A DNA stretch of 64,000 nucleotides, taken from positions 1 through 64,000 of IMG/VR virus record IMGVR_UViG_3300036851_000550, one strand, 5' to 3'. How positions within the stretch are numbered: position 1 is the first letter of the stretch; each line of letters starts with the position of its first letter. A program made the position numbers and the translations under genes. Origin of the DNA: a virus. Below, piece after piece: positions 28,564-36,933 of this stretch. The notes below the pieces were generated by a model. It was not told where the DNA came from. It was given only the letters and a program-made list of their open reading frames with translations, and searched no databases.

Positions 28564-28844
28564 TGGACATGCGGGACCACGCTCGCGACCTGCACGCCGA
28601 GCGTTCCAATCGGGTGCCCGTGTCGCTGGGCCGCGTCCTGCTGCTGACCGTCATCGGACTGCAGGCCATCCTCTTCGTCGCGCTCGAGATCTGGCTCACC
28701 GTCAACCTGTCGCTCGGCACCGCGCTGATCGTCGGGGTGATCGTGACCGCGCTCTGGATCGTCTGGCTGCGGATGGTCGAGTTCGACCGCTTCACGGGGA
28801 CCAACGCGGCCCCACCCACCCAACGTTTCAAGAGGCCTGAGTAG
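28563..28844 (+). CDS. Two-pass membrane protein
   Basis: 93 aa. Charged N-terminal 20 residues, transmembrane helices at about 22-42 and 51-69, polar tail. TGATG overlap with the previous gene. Function unknown; it lies upstream of the terminase genes, far from the lysis genes. Confidence 0.75.
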   Translation: MDMRDHARDLHAERSNRVPVSLGRVLLLTVIGLQAILFVALEIWLTVNLSLGTALIVGVIVTALWIVWLRMVEFDRFTGTNAAPPTQRFKRPE

Positions 28845-29054
28845 ATGAAGCAGCACCCCAAGCACAAGGGCGTCCCGCAGCACTACGGACGGGGCAAGCC
28901 GTCGAAGGGCGGGCGCGTCATCCGCACGACGCACACACCGGGGATGAAGAAGGCCGAGACGACCAGCGAGTGGGGCTGCTTCAAGGTCCTGGCGCAGGGT
29001 GGAGCGGTGGTGTTCGCCTGCGCGTGGCTGGCTCTTCGAGCTGTCCGACGCTGA
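28845..29054 (+). CDS. Basic protein with C-terminal membrane anchor
   Basis: 69 aa. The N-terminal 40 residues are Lys/His/Arg-rich (KQHPKHKGVPQHYGRGKPSK), then one hydrophobic helix (about 47-66) ends in RAVRR. It could tether a nucleic-acid-binding tail to the membrane. No family recognised. Confidence 0.7.
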   Translation: MKQHPKHKGVPQHYGRGKPSKGGRVIRTTHTPGMKKAETTSEWGCFKVLAQGGAVVFACAWLALRAVRR

Positions 29055-29065
29055 CCTAGGAGGCC

Positions 29066-29554
29066 GTGGTGCCCTACCCGGACAGGGAGGACGACGGCCA
29101 GGACAAGAACAAGTCGGAGGAAGAGCTCGACGCGGAAGCCCTGACGATCCTTCACAAGATCAAGCGTGGGGAGAGTCGTCGGGACGTGGCGCTCACTCTC
29201 GGTATATCCCAGGCGACCCTGGTTCGGCGCCTCCAGAGGGCGATCTTGAACCCAGTCCCGAAGTCAGTTCAGCGGGAGATCGAGGCCGAGCGGCTCGATG
29301 ATCTAACTCTCCGTGTTCATGAGGCTCTGGAAGCCGGAGTCGCCACGACCGCGGACCTGGCTCTCCTTCTTCGGGAGGCTCGGGCTCTCTCGGCCGCACG
29401 AACCAAGCTCCGGGGACTCGCCGAGGTCACATCCTCGAACGACCCGGACGAGGACGACCTGAACGGTCTTCCCGCCGGCCTGAAGGCAGCAGCCGAGGAG
29501 GCCGAGCGGCGCATCGCCGAGGAGGGGAGGCGGCTCCGTGGTGAGGCTTCGTGA
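29066..29554 (+). CDS. terS: Terminase small subunit
   Basis: 162 aa, GTG start after CCTAGGAGGCC. The HTH RRDVALTLGISQATLVRRLQ at about 38-57 would recognise the packaging site; the C-terminal half is a long acidic helix. The identity rests mainly on the HTH, size and the directly following, overlapping large subunit. It works as an oligomer that loads the large subunit on DNA. Confidence 0.78.
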   Translation: MVPYPDREDDGQDKNKSEEELDAEALTILHKIKRGESRRDVALTLGISQATLVRRLQRAILNPVPKSVQREIEAERLDDLTLRVHEALEAGVATTADLALLLREARALSAARTKLRGLAEVTSSNDPDEDDLNGLPAGLKAAAEEAERRIAEEGRRLRGEAS

Positions 29555-31142
29555 GCTGTGGGACACCGCGCGGGCGGTGAGTAGGAGGGACGACGTGGCT
29601 GCACCGGCTGGCGAGTACGTGCCGTCGATCTACGCCCCGGAGACCTTCGGCCTGGACGATTACCTGGCCCGGCTGAACAATCCGCTGCTCGATCATGCGC
29701 ACTACCGGCGCCTCTACTGCCAGTACGACCCGCTGCTCTTCGCGCTGATCTACCTCGAGCGGCACCTGATCAGCGACGAGACCGGTGGCAAGGACATCCA
29801 CCTGTCCCAGCTCCACCTCGACATGGCCGAGCACGCGAAGGCGATGGTCCGCAACGACTGCGGCCCGGCCGAGGAGCGCCATGTTTTCGTCGCCGCGCGC
29901 GACTCCGGCAAGTCGACGTGGGCCTGCCAGCCGATCATCGTGCTCTGGGCGATGGCCTTCAGGCACAAGGAAGTGATCGCCTGCTTCACCGCGAACGACA
30001 CCGCCGCGGGGAAGCTGATGGACTGCGTGCGCACCGAGCTGTCGGAGAACCAGCGCCTGCGCCACGACTTCCCGGAGCTCTGCCGGCCGGCGAAGAACAG
30101 CGCGAACCGCACCCGGGCCGACACCCAGAACATGTACATCGCGGCGTCCGGCGTGACGCTGATGGCCTACGGGATCGACTCGAACCAGCTCGGTACGAAG
30201 ATCGAGAACAAGCGGCCGAAGCTCATCATCTTCGAGGACGTGGAGCCCGACGAGGGCAACTACTCGGACGGGCAGAAGGCCGCGCGGCTCTCCACGATCC
30301 GGCAGGCGATCCTCCCGATGAACGATCGAGCGGTCGTCTGGTGGGTCGGCACGACAACGATGTTCGGCTCGGCCGTGCACGATCTCGTGCGCACGGCGCT
30401 CGGGGATCCGGTCGAGTGGGTGGTCGAGGACGACTGGCAGATCCACTACTACCCGCCGATCGTGATGCTCCCGGACGGCACCGAGGAGAGCTGCTGGCCG
30501 GCGAAGTGGCCGATCAGCTACCTGCAGAAGATCCGCCACCGGCGCACGTTCGCGCTGAACTTCGAGAACAACCCGCGCTCGGTGGAGAACGGGCTGTGGA
30601 CCCCGACCGACATCGTGGTCGTGCCGGACGCCCCGATGGGGGATCAGGTGCTGGCCATCGACCCCGGGGTCACCAGCCGGCAGACCTCCGACCCGACCGG
30701 CATGGCCGTCATCACCTGGGGCGCCCGCCTGGTGGTCGAGTACGCCGAGGAGCTGCGGCTGCAGCCCGACCAGCTGAAGGACATCACGCTGCGGCTGCTG
30801 CACGAGAACCCGCGGCTGAAAACGATCCTGATCGAGACGAACAACGGCGGCGAGGCCTGGTCCGACATCATCTGGGCCGCGCTCCCGCCCGGTGTCGAGC
30901 TGATCGACGTGTGGCACTCCAAGAACAAGAACGGCCGGTTCGAGCGGCTGCTCGACTTCTACCAGGAGCGCAAGGTCGTGCACGCCGCGGTGCACACAAC
31001 GCTCGTCCGGCAGATGCTGATGTACCCCAAGGTGAAGAACGACGACGTGATCGACAGCGTCGCGATCGGCGTCGAGCACCAGCTCGAACACCTCTGGGGG
31101 AAGCGGTCCCGGCGCACGATCCAGCGTCGGCGGACGAAGTGA
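29538..31142 (+). CDS. terL: Terminase large subunit
   Basis: 534 aa. The ATPase domain has Walker A VAARDSGKST (119-127) and Walker B LIIFEDVE (229-236). The nuclease domain has LAIDPG (373-377) and DDVIDSVAIGVEHQ near the C-terminus for metal binding. It pumps and cuts phage DNA at the portal. The start is GTG 29538, inside the end of terS. It lies on the strand opposite the capsid genes and more than 30 kb from them, an unusual separation. Confidence 0.93.
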   Translation: MVRLRELWDTARAVSRRDDVAAPAGEYVPSIYAPETFGLDDYLARLNNPLLDHAHYRRLYCQYDPLLFALIYLERHLISDETGGKDIHLSQLHLDMAEHAKAMVRNDCGPAEERHVFVAARDSGKSTWACQPIIVLWAMAFRHKEVIACFTANDTAAGKLMDCVRTELSENQRLRHDFPELCRPAKNSANRTRADTQNMYIAASGVTLMAYGIDSNQLGTKIENKRPKLIIFEDVEPDEGNYSDGQKAARLSTIRQAILPMNDRAVVWWVGTTTMFGSAVHDLVRTALGDPVEWVVEDDWQIHYYPPIVMLPDGTEESCWPAKWPISYLQKIRHRRTFALNFENNPRSVENGLWTPTDIVVVPDAPMGDQVLAIDPGVTSRQTSDPTGMAVITWGARLVVEYAEELRLQPDQLKDITLRLLHENPRLKTILIETNNGGEAWSDIIWAALPPGVELIDVWHSKNKNGRFERLLDFYQERKVVHAAVHTTLVRQMLMYPKVKNDDVIDSVAIGVEHQLEHLWGKRSRRTIQRRRTK

Positions 31143-31174
31143 AGGGCCGCACCGGGCACGGCGCGACCCTTCAC
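31139..31174 (+). terminator. Hairpin after terL
   Basis: GTGAAGGG (31139-31146) pairs with CCCTTCAC (31167-31174), with a further CCG/CGG inside. A second dyad, ACCGGT (31181-31186) with ACCGGT (31195-31200), follows. Both lie between convergent genes, so they probably stop rightward transcription. Confidence 0.6.
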
Positions 31175-31233
31175 GGGGCGACCGGTGAGGGGACACCGGT
31201 CTGGTCTGGTGCTCGCTCGGAAGCGGCCAGGCG

Positions 31234-31443
31234 TTACTTCGTCAGCTGGGTGATGCGGCCCTTCGTCACGCCGAGCATGGCCGCGACCTCCGTCTTGCTG
31301 TGGGTTTCGAGCAGTTCGGACACCGCCTCCCTGATGACCCTGGCGACATCCGAGATGTCCTGGTTCAGCTCGCCGTGGACGGCGCGAGCCCGCTCGATCC
31401 GCTCTGCCGGGTCGGCGATCGCCCGCAGCTCGTCGGTGTTCAT
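31234..31443 (-). CDS. Small HTH regulator
   Basis: 69 aa. An acidic helical N-terminus is followed by a C-terminal HTH: SKTEVAAMLGVTKGRITQLT. It is transcribed from a promoter whose -10 (TATACT) lies 6 bases before its ATG, so the mRNA is probably leaderless. The divergent gene has the mirror-image arrangement. Autoregulation of the shared region is likely. Confidence 0.78.
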   Translation of the reverse strand: MNTDELRAIADPAERIERARAVHGELNQDISDVARVIREAVSELLETHSKTEVAAMLGVTKGRITQLTK

Positions 31444-31516
31444 GTCCCGAGTATACCCCGCATTGAGCAGGGCAAAAGGGTTGCGGCGGCAGGTGTACCC
31501 CGCCTATACTCAGAGC
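31444..31516. promoter_or_regulatory. Mirror-image divergent leaderless promoters
   Basis: Rightward -10 TATACT (31505-31510) is followed by 6 bases and ATG 31517; a -35 TTGCGG lies 18 bases upstream. Leftward -10 TATACT (31455-31450, minus) is followed by 6 bases and ATG 31443. Neither start has a ribosome binding site, so transcripts should begin at or next to the AUG. TATACCCCGC and TGTACCCCGC near each -10 may be operators. Confidence 0.65.
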
Positions 31517-31909
31517 ATGGAAGCAGCGAAGGCCCAGCTCATCGCCGAGATCGGCCCCGTGGTCAACCCGATGGGCGAGCCCACGATCGAGGTCATCCCG
31601 ACCCTCATCGTCGGCCCGGTCGGCGACTTCTGCGGCGCCTGCTGGGAGACCGACGCGTGCACCGTGGTGCTCCGCTGGGTCGCGCCGATCGACGGTGTGG
31701 AGCGCGAGTTCGCCGTCACGCTGCACCGCGGCTGCGCGGCCGAGTACATCCGGCGCAGCGCGCTCTACGTGCCCGAGCTGGTCGTCGAGCTCGGTCTGTA
31801 CCAGGGCGTCGACGTCGACGTCGACACCGACGAGCACCGCCTGAACGACCCGAGCTACGACCAGGACGAGTTCGTCGCCATGTACCCGCCGTGCGAGCAG
31901 GAGGACTGA
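31517..31909 (+). CDS. Hypothetical protein, leaderless start
   Basis: 130 aa. Beta-rich first half with CGACWETDACTVVLRW and LHRGCAAEYIR, whose cysteines may chelate a metal; acidic second half (DVDVDTDEH). No ribosome binding site; see the promoter at 31505. No family recognised. First gene of the long rightward string. Confidence 0.75.
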   Translation: MEAAKAQLIAEIGPVVNPMGEPTIEVIPTLIVGPVGDFCGACWETDACTVVLRWVAPIDGVEREFAVTLHRGCAAEYIRRSALYVPELVVELGLYQGVDVDVDTDEHRLNDPSYDQDEFVAMYPPCEQED

Positions 31910-31914
31910 TCGAG

Positions 31915-32178
31915 ATGCGTATGTGGCTGCTGACCGTGGGCGAGTACGCGGACGAGATGGCGCTCGGTGTGGTGCGCGCGAGCGACATCGCCGAGGCGCG
32001 CCGGGTCGCGGGCGAGATGACGATCAACCGCGTCAGCCGTGGCGAGTCGGACGACATGTGCTACGTCTCCGTGACCGAGGTCGAGGACCTGACGCCGCAG
32101 GACGAGCAGCACGAGAGCGCGGCGGACTTCGCGGAGTTCCGCGAGCAGCACTACGTCGAGACCGGCGAGGAGCTGTGA
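31915..32178 (+). CDS. Hypothetical protein
   Basis: 87 aa. N-terminal beta stretch MRMWLLTVGEYADEMALGVV, then an acidic C-terminal helix. GAGGACTGATCGAG precedes ATG. No family recognised. Confidence 0.72.
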   Translation: MRMWLLTVGEYADEMALGVVRASDIAEARRVAGEMTINRVSRGESDDMCYVSVTEVEDLTPQDEQHESAADFAEFREQHYVETGEEL

Positions 32179-32357
32179 TGGTCGGCGGCCGGATCTCGAA
32201 GAACGACCTGGAGATGCTGGCCACCGACCTCTCCGAGGCGATCGAGCAGGCCCGCGAGGAGTACGCCCCGGACCTGCCGGACGTCGGCCCGCTGGAAGTG
32301 CTCGCGGCGCTGCCGGAGTTCCTGGCCGCGCTGACCGCCCAAGCTGAGGGGAGTTGA
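32178..32357 (+). CDS. 59-aa hypothetical helical protein
   Basis: ATG overlaps the previous stop (TGATG). Helical, acidic (DLEMLATDLSEAIEQAREEY) with a hydrophobic C-terminal helix (VLAALPEFLAAL). No family recognised. Confidence 0.7.
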   Translation: MVGGRISKNDLEMLATDLSEAIEQAREEYAPDLPDVGPLEVLAALPEFLAALTAQAEGS

Positions 32358-32359
32358 TC

Positions 32360-32854
32360 ATGAGCGAGCAGACCACGATCGCGCGGAAGTGTCCGACCTG
32401 CCCCACCGTGCAGACGGTGGTCGTCGACGCCGCGGCTCACGAGCGCTGGCAGGCCGGCGAGTACATCCAGAACGCGTTCCCGCTGCTGACCGCCAACCAG
32501 CGCGAGATCCTCATGACCGGCATCTGCCCGAAATGCTGGGACGCGATGCGCGAGGCGACCGACCCGGACGCCGATGCCGAGTGCAGCGGCGTGTGCCTCA
32601 CCGGTGCCGACGTCGGTGTGCCGTTCGACGGCATCGCCTACGCGCACCCGGACTGCCCGCTGCACGGCGAGAGCGATGGCGACATCGAGGTGGCGCCCGG
32701 CGAGCACCCCGAGTACGACAACGCCGCCGCGGCCTCCGAGCGCGCCGCCGAGGAGTCCGCCTACGACGCGTGGGCGATGCAGGACTACGACCGTGACCAG
32801 ATGGCCAGCATGTACGACGGCCTGGGGCCCGAGGACGTGGAGGAGCAGCGATGA
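32360..32854 (+). CDS. Hypothetical Cys-rich protein
   Basis: 164 aa. GAGGGGAGTTGATC precedes ATG. RKCPTCPT, GICPKCWD, CSGVCL and DCPLHG supply four Cys/His clusters, suggesting two zinc sites; the C-terminal 60 residues are acidic. No family recognised. Confidence 0.75.
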   Translation: MSEQTTIARKCPTCPTVQTVVVDAAAHERWQAGEYIQNAFPLLTANQREILMTGICPKCWDAMREATDPDADAECSGVCLTGADVGVPFDGIAYAHPDCPLHGESDGDIEVAPGEHPEYDNAAAASERAAEESAYDAWAMQDYDRDQMASMYDGLGPEDVEEQR

Positions 32855-33129
32855 TCGAAACGCTCGCCTGCACCGCGCTGATCATCGCGATCACGACCTA
32901 CACGATCATGAACTGGGAAGAGGTCATCGAGCGCGCTGTGCAGCAGCACGCCGTCGAGGTCGCGCACACCGTCGACCTCTGGTGCGAGGTGTTCGACCTC
33001 GTGATGGTGCTGGCCAACCGGTACCAGCAGTGGTTGGAGAAGGTCGGCGGTCTCCCGGTCGAGCAGACCGACCGCACCGCGGCCGTCGTCATGAAGCTGC
33101 GCCGCCGGCTCGTGGACGTGACCCGATGA
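32851..33129 (+). CDS. Membrane-anchored hypothetical protein
   Basis: 92 aa. N-terminal hydrophobic helix (about 4-20, LACTALIIAITTYTIM), then amphipathic helices. ATGA overlap on both sides. Function unknown. Confidence 0.72.
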   Translation: MIETLACTALIIAITTYTIMNWEEVIERAVQQHAVEVAHTVDLWCEVFDLVMVLANRYQQWLEKVGGLPVEQTDRTAAVVMKLRRRLVDVTR

Positions 33130-33344
33130 CGGGAGAGCTGCTGGTCGCCGGGCTGATCGTCGTGGCGGTGGGCTACGCCATCGTCAGCCTGCTGCGGCTC
33201 GCACGGTTCAGCTGGAAGCGCAAGACCCGGAAGTTCTGCCGGGTCCGTCTCACGCACGCGGGCCCGCGGATCGTCTCCCTGTACGTCGACCTGTGGCTGT
33301 GGAAGGCCCAGATCCTGCCCCGGAAGAGGAAGGCACGCCGATGA
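33126..33344 (+). CDS. Membrane-anchored basic protein
   Basis: 72 aa. Transmembrane helix at about 4-24, then a very basic domain (RFSWKRKTRKFCRVR; LPRKRKARR). Function unknown; the basic tail may contact nucleic acid or lipids. Confidence 0.72.
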   Translation: MTGELLVAGLIVVAVGYAIVSLLRLARFSWKRKTRKFCRVRLTHAGPRIVSLYVDLWLWKAQILPRKRKARR

Positions 33345-33682
33345 CGATCAAGGACATGGGTCCGAGGCTGCGGGAGGTACTCGCCGCCGGGCGCGCCGCA
33401 GAGGCCCAGCACGGGCAGGTCGCGCCGCCGTCACGGCCGGAGCCTCCGGCGCCGTACGTCCCCGGTGTCGCCCGACCGGCCCCCGAGGCCGCCGCCATCG
33501 CCGACGCGGAGGACGCCGCCGCGCAGGCCCGCCTCTACATCGAGCACGCCCCGGCGGGTGCAGGCGGGGTGGCGCAGGCGAAGGCCACACTCGCCGTAGC
33601 GGCCAGCATCGACGCCCTCCGTGAGGCGCTCACGGATCGCCTGGACCTGATCGCCGACCAGATCTCCGAGTTGAAGGACTGA
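33341..33682 (+). CDS. Hypothetical Ala/Pro-rich protein
   Basis: 113 aa. Pro-rich linker at about 27-50 between an N-terminal and a C-terminal helical part (IDALREALTDRLDLIADQIS). ATG 33341 overlaps the previous stop. No family recognised. Confidence 0.7.
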   Translation: MTIKDMGPRLREVLAAGRAAEAQHGQVAPPSRPEPPAPYVPGVARPAPEAAAIADAEDAAAQARLYIEHAPAGAGGVAQAKATLAVAASIDALREALTDRLDLIADQISELKD

Positions 33683-33683
33683 A

Positions 33684-33986
33684 ATGATCTCTGCGAACAC
33701 CGCTCCCGCCCCTGCCCCCACGACCGCTTGGAAGCGCTGCACGTGGTGGTGCGGCGACGACGAGTGCCCGGCGGCCTGCCCGAACCAGTTCGCCCCCGCG
33801 GCCGTCGTCGACGCTGCTCCCATCCCCGCTGCGGCTCCCCAGTGTCCGAGCTGCGACGAGCCGATCCGCGACGTCGCCGGCTACGTCCGGCTGCTCGCCT
33901 ACCTGGCCGCCATCGCCGACGGGGCCATGACGGCCCACCAGGCCGCAGCCCTGCTGCTCGGCGAGCCTCCGGACGCAGCCGCATGA
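33684..33986 (+). CDS. Hypothetical Cys-rich protein
   Basis: 100 aa. CTWWCGDDECPAACP near residue 20 and CPSCDEPIRD near 54 form two Cys groups; the C-terminus is helical (LLAYLAAIADGAMTAHQAAA). Probably a zinc-ribbon type fold. No family recognised. Confidence 0.72.
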   Translation: MISANTAPAPAPTTAWKRCTWWCGDDECPAACPNQFAPAAVVDAAPIPAAAPQCPSCDEPIRDVAGYVRLLAYLAAIADGAMTAHQAAALLLGEPPDAAA

Positions 33987-34207
33987 CACCGCGGGAGCGC
34001 AAGGACCAGGCGCTGGAAGAGGTCACCTCACAGCTGGAGGAGCCCGACCGCTGGGCCGTCTCGCTGATGTACGAGAGCGTGCCGGTCGCGGTCTACCCGA
34101 ACCTGTCGGAGGCCGCTGCTATGGGTAAGGCCGCCGAGCTCCGCATGCGCTACCCGACCCACGACGTGCAGCGGTACCGGCGCACGGTGATCTGGGAGGC
34201 AGCGTGA
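33983..34207 (+). CDS. Hypothetical protein
   Basis: 74 aa. Mixed alpha/beta pattern: RWAVSLMYESVPVAVYPNLS, AAAMGKAAELRMRYP, VQRYRRTVIWE, similar to small conserved phage proteins with a ferredoxin-like look. ATGA overlap before, GTGA after. Confidence 0.7.
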   Translation: MTPRERKDQALEEVTSQLEEPDRWAVSLMYESVPVAVYPNLSEAAAMGKAAELRMRYPTHDVQRYRRTVIWEAA

Positions 34208-34521
34208 TCCAGCGCGAGACGATCGAGGACGCGCTCGAGAACGACCGCTGCGGCATCTGCCACTCAGTCGATCACTTCCGCGAGGACTGCCCGCTGTTCA
34301 CCCAGGGGGACCTGGTCGGCGTCGCCCGGGACCAGAACGGCGTGGACACCGCGACCTGCGAATGCGGCTTCGTCGAGCTGATCACGGGGGACGGGAACTA
34401 CCTGTTCGTCCCGACCGGGCTCTACCGCTTCGACGTCGACGCCGAGCACTCGATGGTGTCGCAGGTCCACCAGTACCGGTACATCTGCCCGGACTGCTGG
34501 GCGAAGCTGCCGGAGGAGTAG
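34204..34521 (+). CDS. Zinc-type hypothetical protein
   Basis: 105 aa, GTG start. CGICHSVDHFREDCP resembles a CCHC zinc knuckle (C-x2-C-x4-H-x4-C); later CECG and CPDCW make a second site. The CCHC spacing suggests single-stranded nucleic acid binding. Confidence 0.75.
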   Translation: MIQRETIEDALENDRCGICHSVDHFREDCPLFTQGDLVGVARDQNGVDTATCECGFVELITGDGNYLFVPTGLYRFDVDAEHSMVSQVHQYRYICPDCWAKLPEE

Positions 34522-34524
34522 GAC

Positions 34525-34875
34525 ATGCCTGCAGGAGCTGCGGTCTTCTTCATCATCACGGTGGTGGCCGGCGCGGTCATCGCGCTGAAGGCGCTGGCCG
34601 CGGCGTTCCGGGCGTTCTGGGCCGGCGTGGTCGAGATCGCAACGCACGTGGCCACCGTCATCGGCGTGGTGATCTGCGTGCTCGGCGGGTTGGCCACGCT
34701 GGTCGCCCTGCTCTACGTGGCCGGCACGTTCGCCGAGCGGCTGTACCGGCTGCGCCTGGGCGCGCGGCACCAGCGCGACCAGCTCGCGATGGAGTGGGAC
34801 CAGATGATCATGAAGAACGACTCGCCGGCCAGCATCGGTTGGGACGGCCCATTCCCGGAGGACTTCGATGGCTGA
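34525..34875 (+). CDS. Multi-pass membrane protein
   Basis: 116 aa. Two or three hydrophobic helices within residues 3-72 (AAVFFIITVVAGAVIALKAL; VIGVVICVLGGLATLVALLY), then a charged cytoplasmic-type tail. Function unknown; distant from the lysis genes. Confidence 0.75.
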   Translation: MPAGAAVFFIITVVAGAVIALKALAAAFRAFWAGVVEIATHVATVIGVVICVLGGLATLVALLYVAGTFAERLYRLRLGARHQRDQLAMEWDQMIMKNDSPASIGWDGPFPEDFDG

Positions 34876-35203
34876 CGAGTACTACCTGGTTCGGCGCGAC
34901 GACACGGACGGGTCAGTGATCGAGCTGACGCCGCTGCCGGCAGACACGATCATCGGACCAGTGCCGCACGACCTGCGCGTGCGCGCGAACGCCGACCCGA
35001 CGCTGCGGGCGATCCGGTTCGGCACCGACGACGAGGCCCGCGAGGCCTACGACCTGTTGATCAACACGGTGGCCACGTTGACCACCGAGAACAGCAAGCT
35101 GCGGCCGATGGAGCAGCGGGCCCGGTTCGCCGCCGTCAACCCGCTGTCCTCGGAGGTCGAGCGCGCCACCGGGCTGGCGATCCTGGGGAGGCCGTCAGCA
35201 TGA
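34868..35203 (+). CDS. Hypothetical protein
   Basis: 111 aa. Beta-type N-terminal 50 residues, then an acidic helix (TDDEAREAYDLLINTVATL). Overlaps the previous gene by 8 bases. No family recognised. Confidence 0.72.
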   Translation: MADEYYLVRRDDTDGSVIELTPLPADTIIGPVPHDLRVRANADPTLRAIRFGTDDEAREAYDLLINTVATLTTENSKLRPMEQRARFAAVNPLSSEVERATGLAILGRPSA

Positions 35204-35553
35204 GCGAGCTGATGTTCGTGCGGCTGCACGAAATCAACGACTGGGAGGGCGAGTCCTGGAGCTGGTGGTTGCAGCTGACCGGGAACGAAGCGGAGATCAA
35301 CAAGCTCGAGGAGATCCTCGACGTCTGGGCCCCAGACTGGTCCCCCGACGACCCGCCGTTCTTGCTGCACCGCAGCGACGTCGAGCCGGAGGTCGTTGTC
35401 GACAAGCTGGTGCAGTACGCCGCGGTGAACTACTACCCCCTGCACAACAAGATCACCGGTGTACTCACCTGCCCCGACGACCTGGGCGTGAACCCTGAGC
35501 TGCTCTACAAGGGCGCGATCAGGACCTGCTTCCGGAGGCCGTCCGATGGCTGA
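35200..35553 (+). CDS. Hypothetical protein
   Basis: 117 aa, acidic and aromatic ([20 protein letters not shown]). Residues 25-55 alternate helix and turn. No family recognised. ATGA overlap before; the next gene overlaps by 8 bases. Confidence 0.72.
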   Translation: MSELMFVRLHEINDWEGESWSWWLQLTGNEAEINKLEEILDVWAPDWSPDDPPFLLHRSDVEPEVVVDKLVQYAAVNYYPLHNKITGVLTCPDDLGVNPELLYKGAIRTCFRRPSDG

Positions 35554-35863
35554 GTCCCTGCACGTCACGCACATCGGCCGCTCGTGGGACGGCACCTCGC
35601 TGGAGGACGAGTGCCCGTGCCCGAAGGCGCCGTGCGGCCTGGTCAGCTCGGACGCCGTCGACCCGGCGTGCGATCAGCACCCGTCGGAGCGCCGCAAGAC
35701 CATGCGGCAGATCCACACCGCAGCGGTCTGCCCCGGCCCGCGGGCCATCGTCCGCTACCAGGTCGACGCCCGCTGGTTCTTCGACGACCGCGAGAAGGCA
35801 CGCCGGTTCGCCGAGGCGCTGCTGCTGATGGGGGCCGACTCGGCGACGGCGGGGCGGCTATGA
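35546..35863 (+). CDS. Hypothetical protein with CPCPKAPCG motif
   Basis: 105 aa. [20 protein letters not shown] followed by CDQH gives four Cys/His ligands in a plan I know from several actinophage proteins of unknown role. A beta/helix domain follows ([20 protein letters not shown]). Confidence 0.74.
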   Translation: MAESLHVTHIGRSWDGTSLEDECPCPKAPCGLVSSDAVDPACDQHPSERRKTMRQIHTAAVCPGPRAIVRYQVDARWFFDDREKARRFAEALLLMGADSATAGRL

Positions 35864-36165
35864 GCTGTCTCGACTACGAGGTGGAGGCGGTGCTGGCCGC
35901 ATGGGCTGCGCTGAAGGCCCGCAAGTCCCCCCGCCCTGTCGACGGCCGCCCGGTCGGCGCCGAGCTGCGGGCCGCGCTCGTCCTGCTGGAGGACAAGTGG
36001 GAGATGACGTCCGGGCACCGCGCGCTGGAGCGACTGGCCGCCGCGGCGGTCGAGCTGCGCGACGCCGCGTCGTCGCAGGACTCCGCGCGCGTCACCCGGG
36101 CGTACACGGAGTTCATCACGACCCTGGAGGCGATCGACGCCATCGACGCCTGGCAGCGGACATGA
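35860..36165 (+). CDS. Hypothetical helical protein
   Basis: 101 aa, all helical, Ala-rich. ATG overlaps the previous stop. No family recognised. Confidence 0.72.
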   Translation: MSCLDYEVEAVLAAWAALKARKSPRPVDGRPVGAELRAALVLLEDKWEMTSGHRALERLAAAAVELRDAASSQDSARVTRAYTEFITTLEAIDAIDAWQRT

Positions 36166-36341
36166 CGTACGAGGGCGGCTGGGCATGGGTCTGCGAGTCC
36201 TGCGAGGTCGGCGGTGTATCCGCCGATCGGCCGCCGGTGTGCTGGTGCTGCGGCGCGCCGGCCACCCCCGTGACCGCCCGGACGGCGGTCGACCAGCTCC
36301 GGCAGTCGATCGCCGGATACGAGGTGGTGCGGCCGTGGTGA
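36162..36341 (+). CDS. 59-aa zinc-ribbon-like protein
   Basis: CESCEVGG and CWCCGAP, 16 residues apart, form a C-x2-C...C-x2-C zinc ribbon; the rest is a short helix. ATGA overlap before and GTGA after. Confidence 0.72.
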   Translation: MTYEGGWAWVCESCEVGGVSADRPPVCWCCGAPATPVTARTAVDQLRQSIAGYEVVRPW

Positions 36342-36505
36342 CGACGTGGTTCCGGTGGTTCTTCCTGTGCTGGGCGGTGTGGATCGCGCTGGTCAGCTGG
36401 TACTACGGGCTGGTCCCGACCGAGGGCATGGGGCTGTTCGCGCTCGTCCTCATCATCGTTTTCCTGAAGATCGCCCAGACGAGAGCGGGGCCACGTCATG
36501 GCTGA
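36338..36505 (+). CDS. 55-aa membrane protein
   Basis: GTG 36338 overlaps the previous stop. Two hydrophobic helices (FFLCWAVWIALVSWYY; LFALVLIIVFL), Trp-rich. Function unknown. GTG 36335 would add one residue. Confidence 0.65.
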   Translation: MTTWFRWFFLCWAVWIALVSWYYGLVPTEGMGLFALVLIIVFLKIAQTRAGPRHG

Positions 36506-36770
36506 GACCACCTGCTCGCGGGGCTGCACCTGCACCCGGTGCCAGCGCAACCGCACCGCCTTCGCCCAGGTGATGGCCGAGCGAGCGGAGGCGAACTCTC
36601 AGCTGGCCGCGGCGCTGAACACCTGGCGCTGGTGTTGGGACTGTGCCGCCACGAAGCAGACCTGCGACGAGGCCCGGATGGAGGACCCGCCGCGGAAGTG
36701 CTGCCCGGACTGCCGACACCGGAACGCCAAGGACGCCCGGGTCAACTGGCTGACCACGGAGGACGGATGA
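36498..36770 (+). CDS. Cys-rich hypothetical protein
   Basis: 90 aa with nine cysteines: CSRGCTCTRC at the start, CWDCAATKQTC in the middle, CCPDCRH at the end. Probably two zinc sites, separated by a helix. No family recognised. Confidence 0.74.
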   Translation: MAETTCSRGCTCTRCQRNRTAFAQVMAERAEANSQLAAALNTWRWCWDCAATKQTCDEARMEDPPRKCCPDCRHRNAKDARVNWLTTEDG

Positions 36771-36931
36771 CCCTGCGCGAGTGCGACGAGACCTTCTTCT
36801 GGTTCCTCACCCTGCTGACCGACGAGGGCGAGCTGAACCTGTGGCCGTGCCGGAAGTGCGGGGCGATGGTGCACGGCGGGCTGCGTGGCCGACACCGGAA
36901 GTTCCACGAGGAGCTGGAGGAGAAGAGCTGA
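36767..36931 (+). CDS. C2H2-like miniprotein
   Basis: 54 aa. CRKCGAMVHGGLRGRHRKFH follows the C-x2-C...H-x3-H zinc-finger spacing. The N-terminal half is hydrophobic and acidic. Overlaps the previous gene by ATGA. Confidence 0.72.
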   Translation: MTLRECDETFFWFLTLLTDEGELNLWPCRKCGAMVHGGLRGRHRKFHEELEEKS

Positions 36932-36933
36932 TC

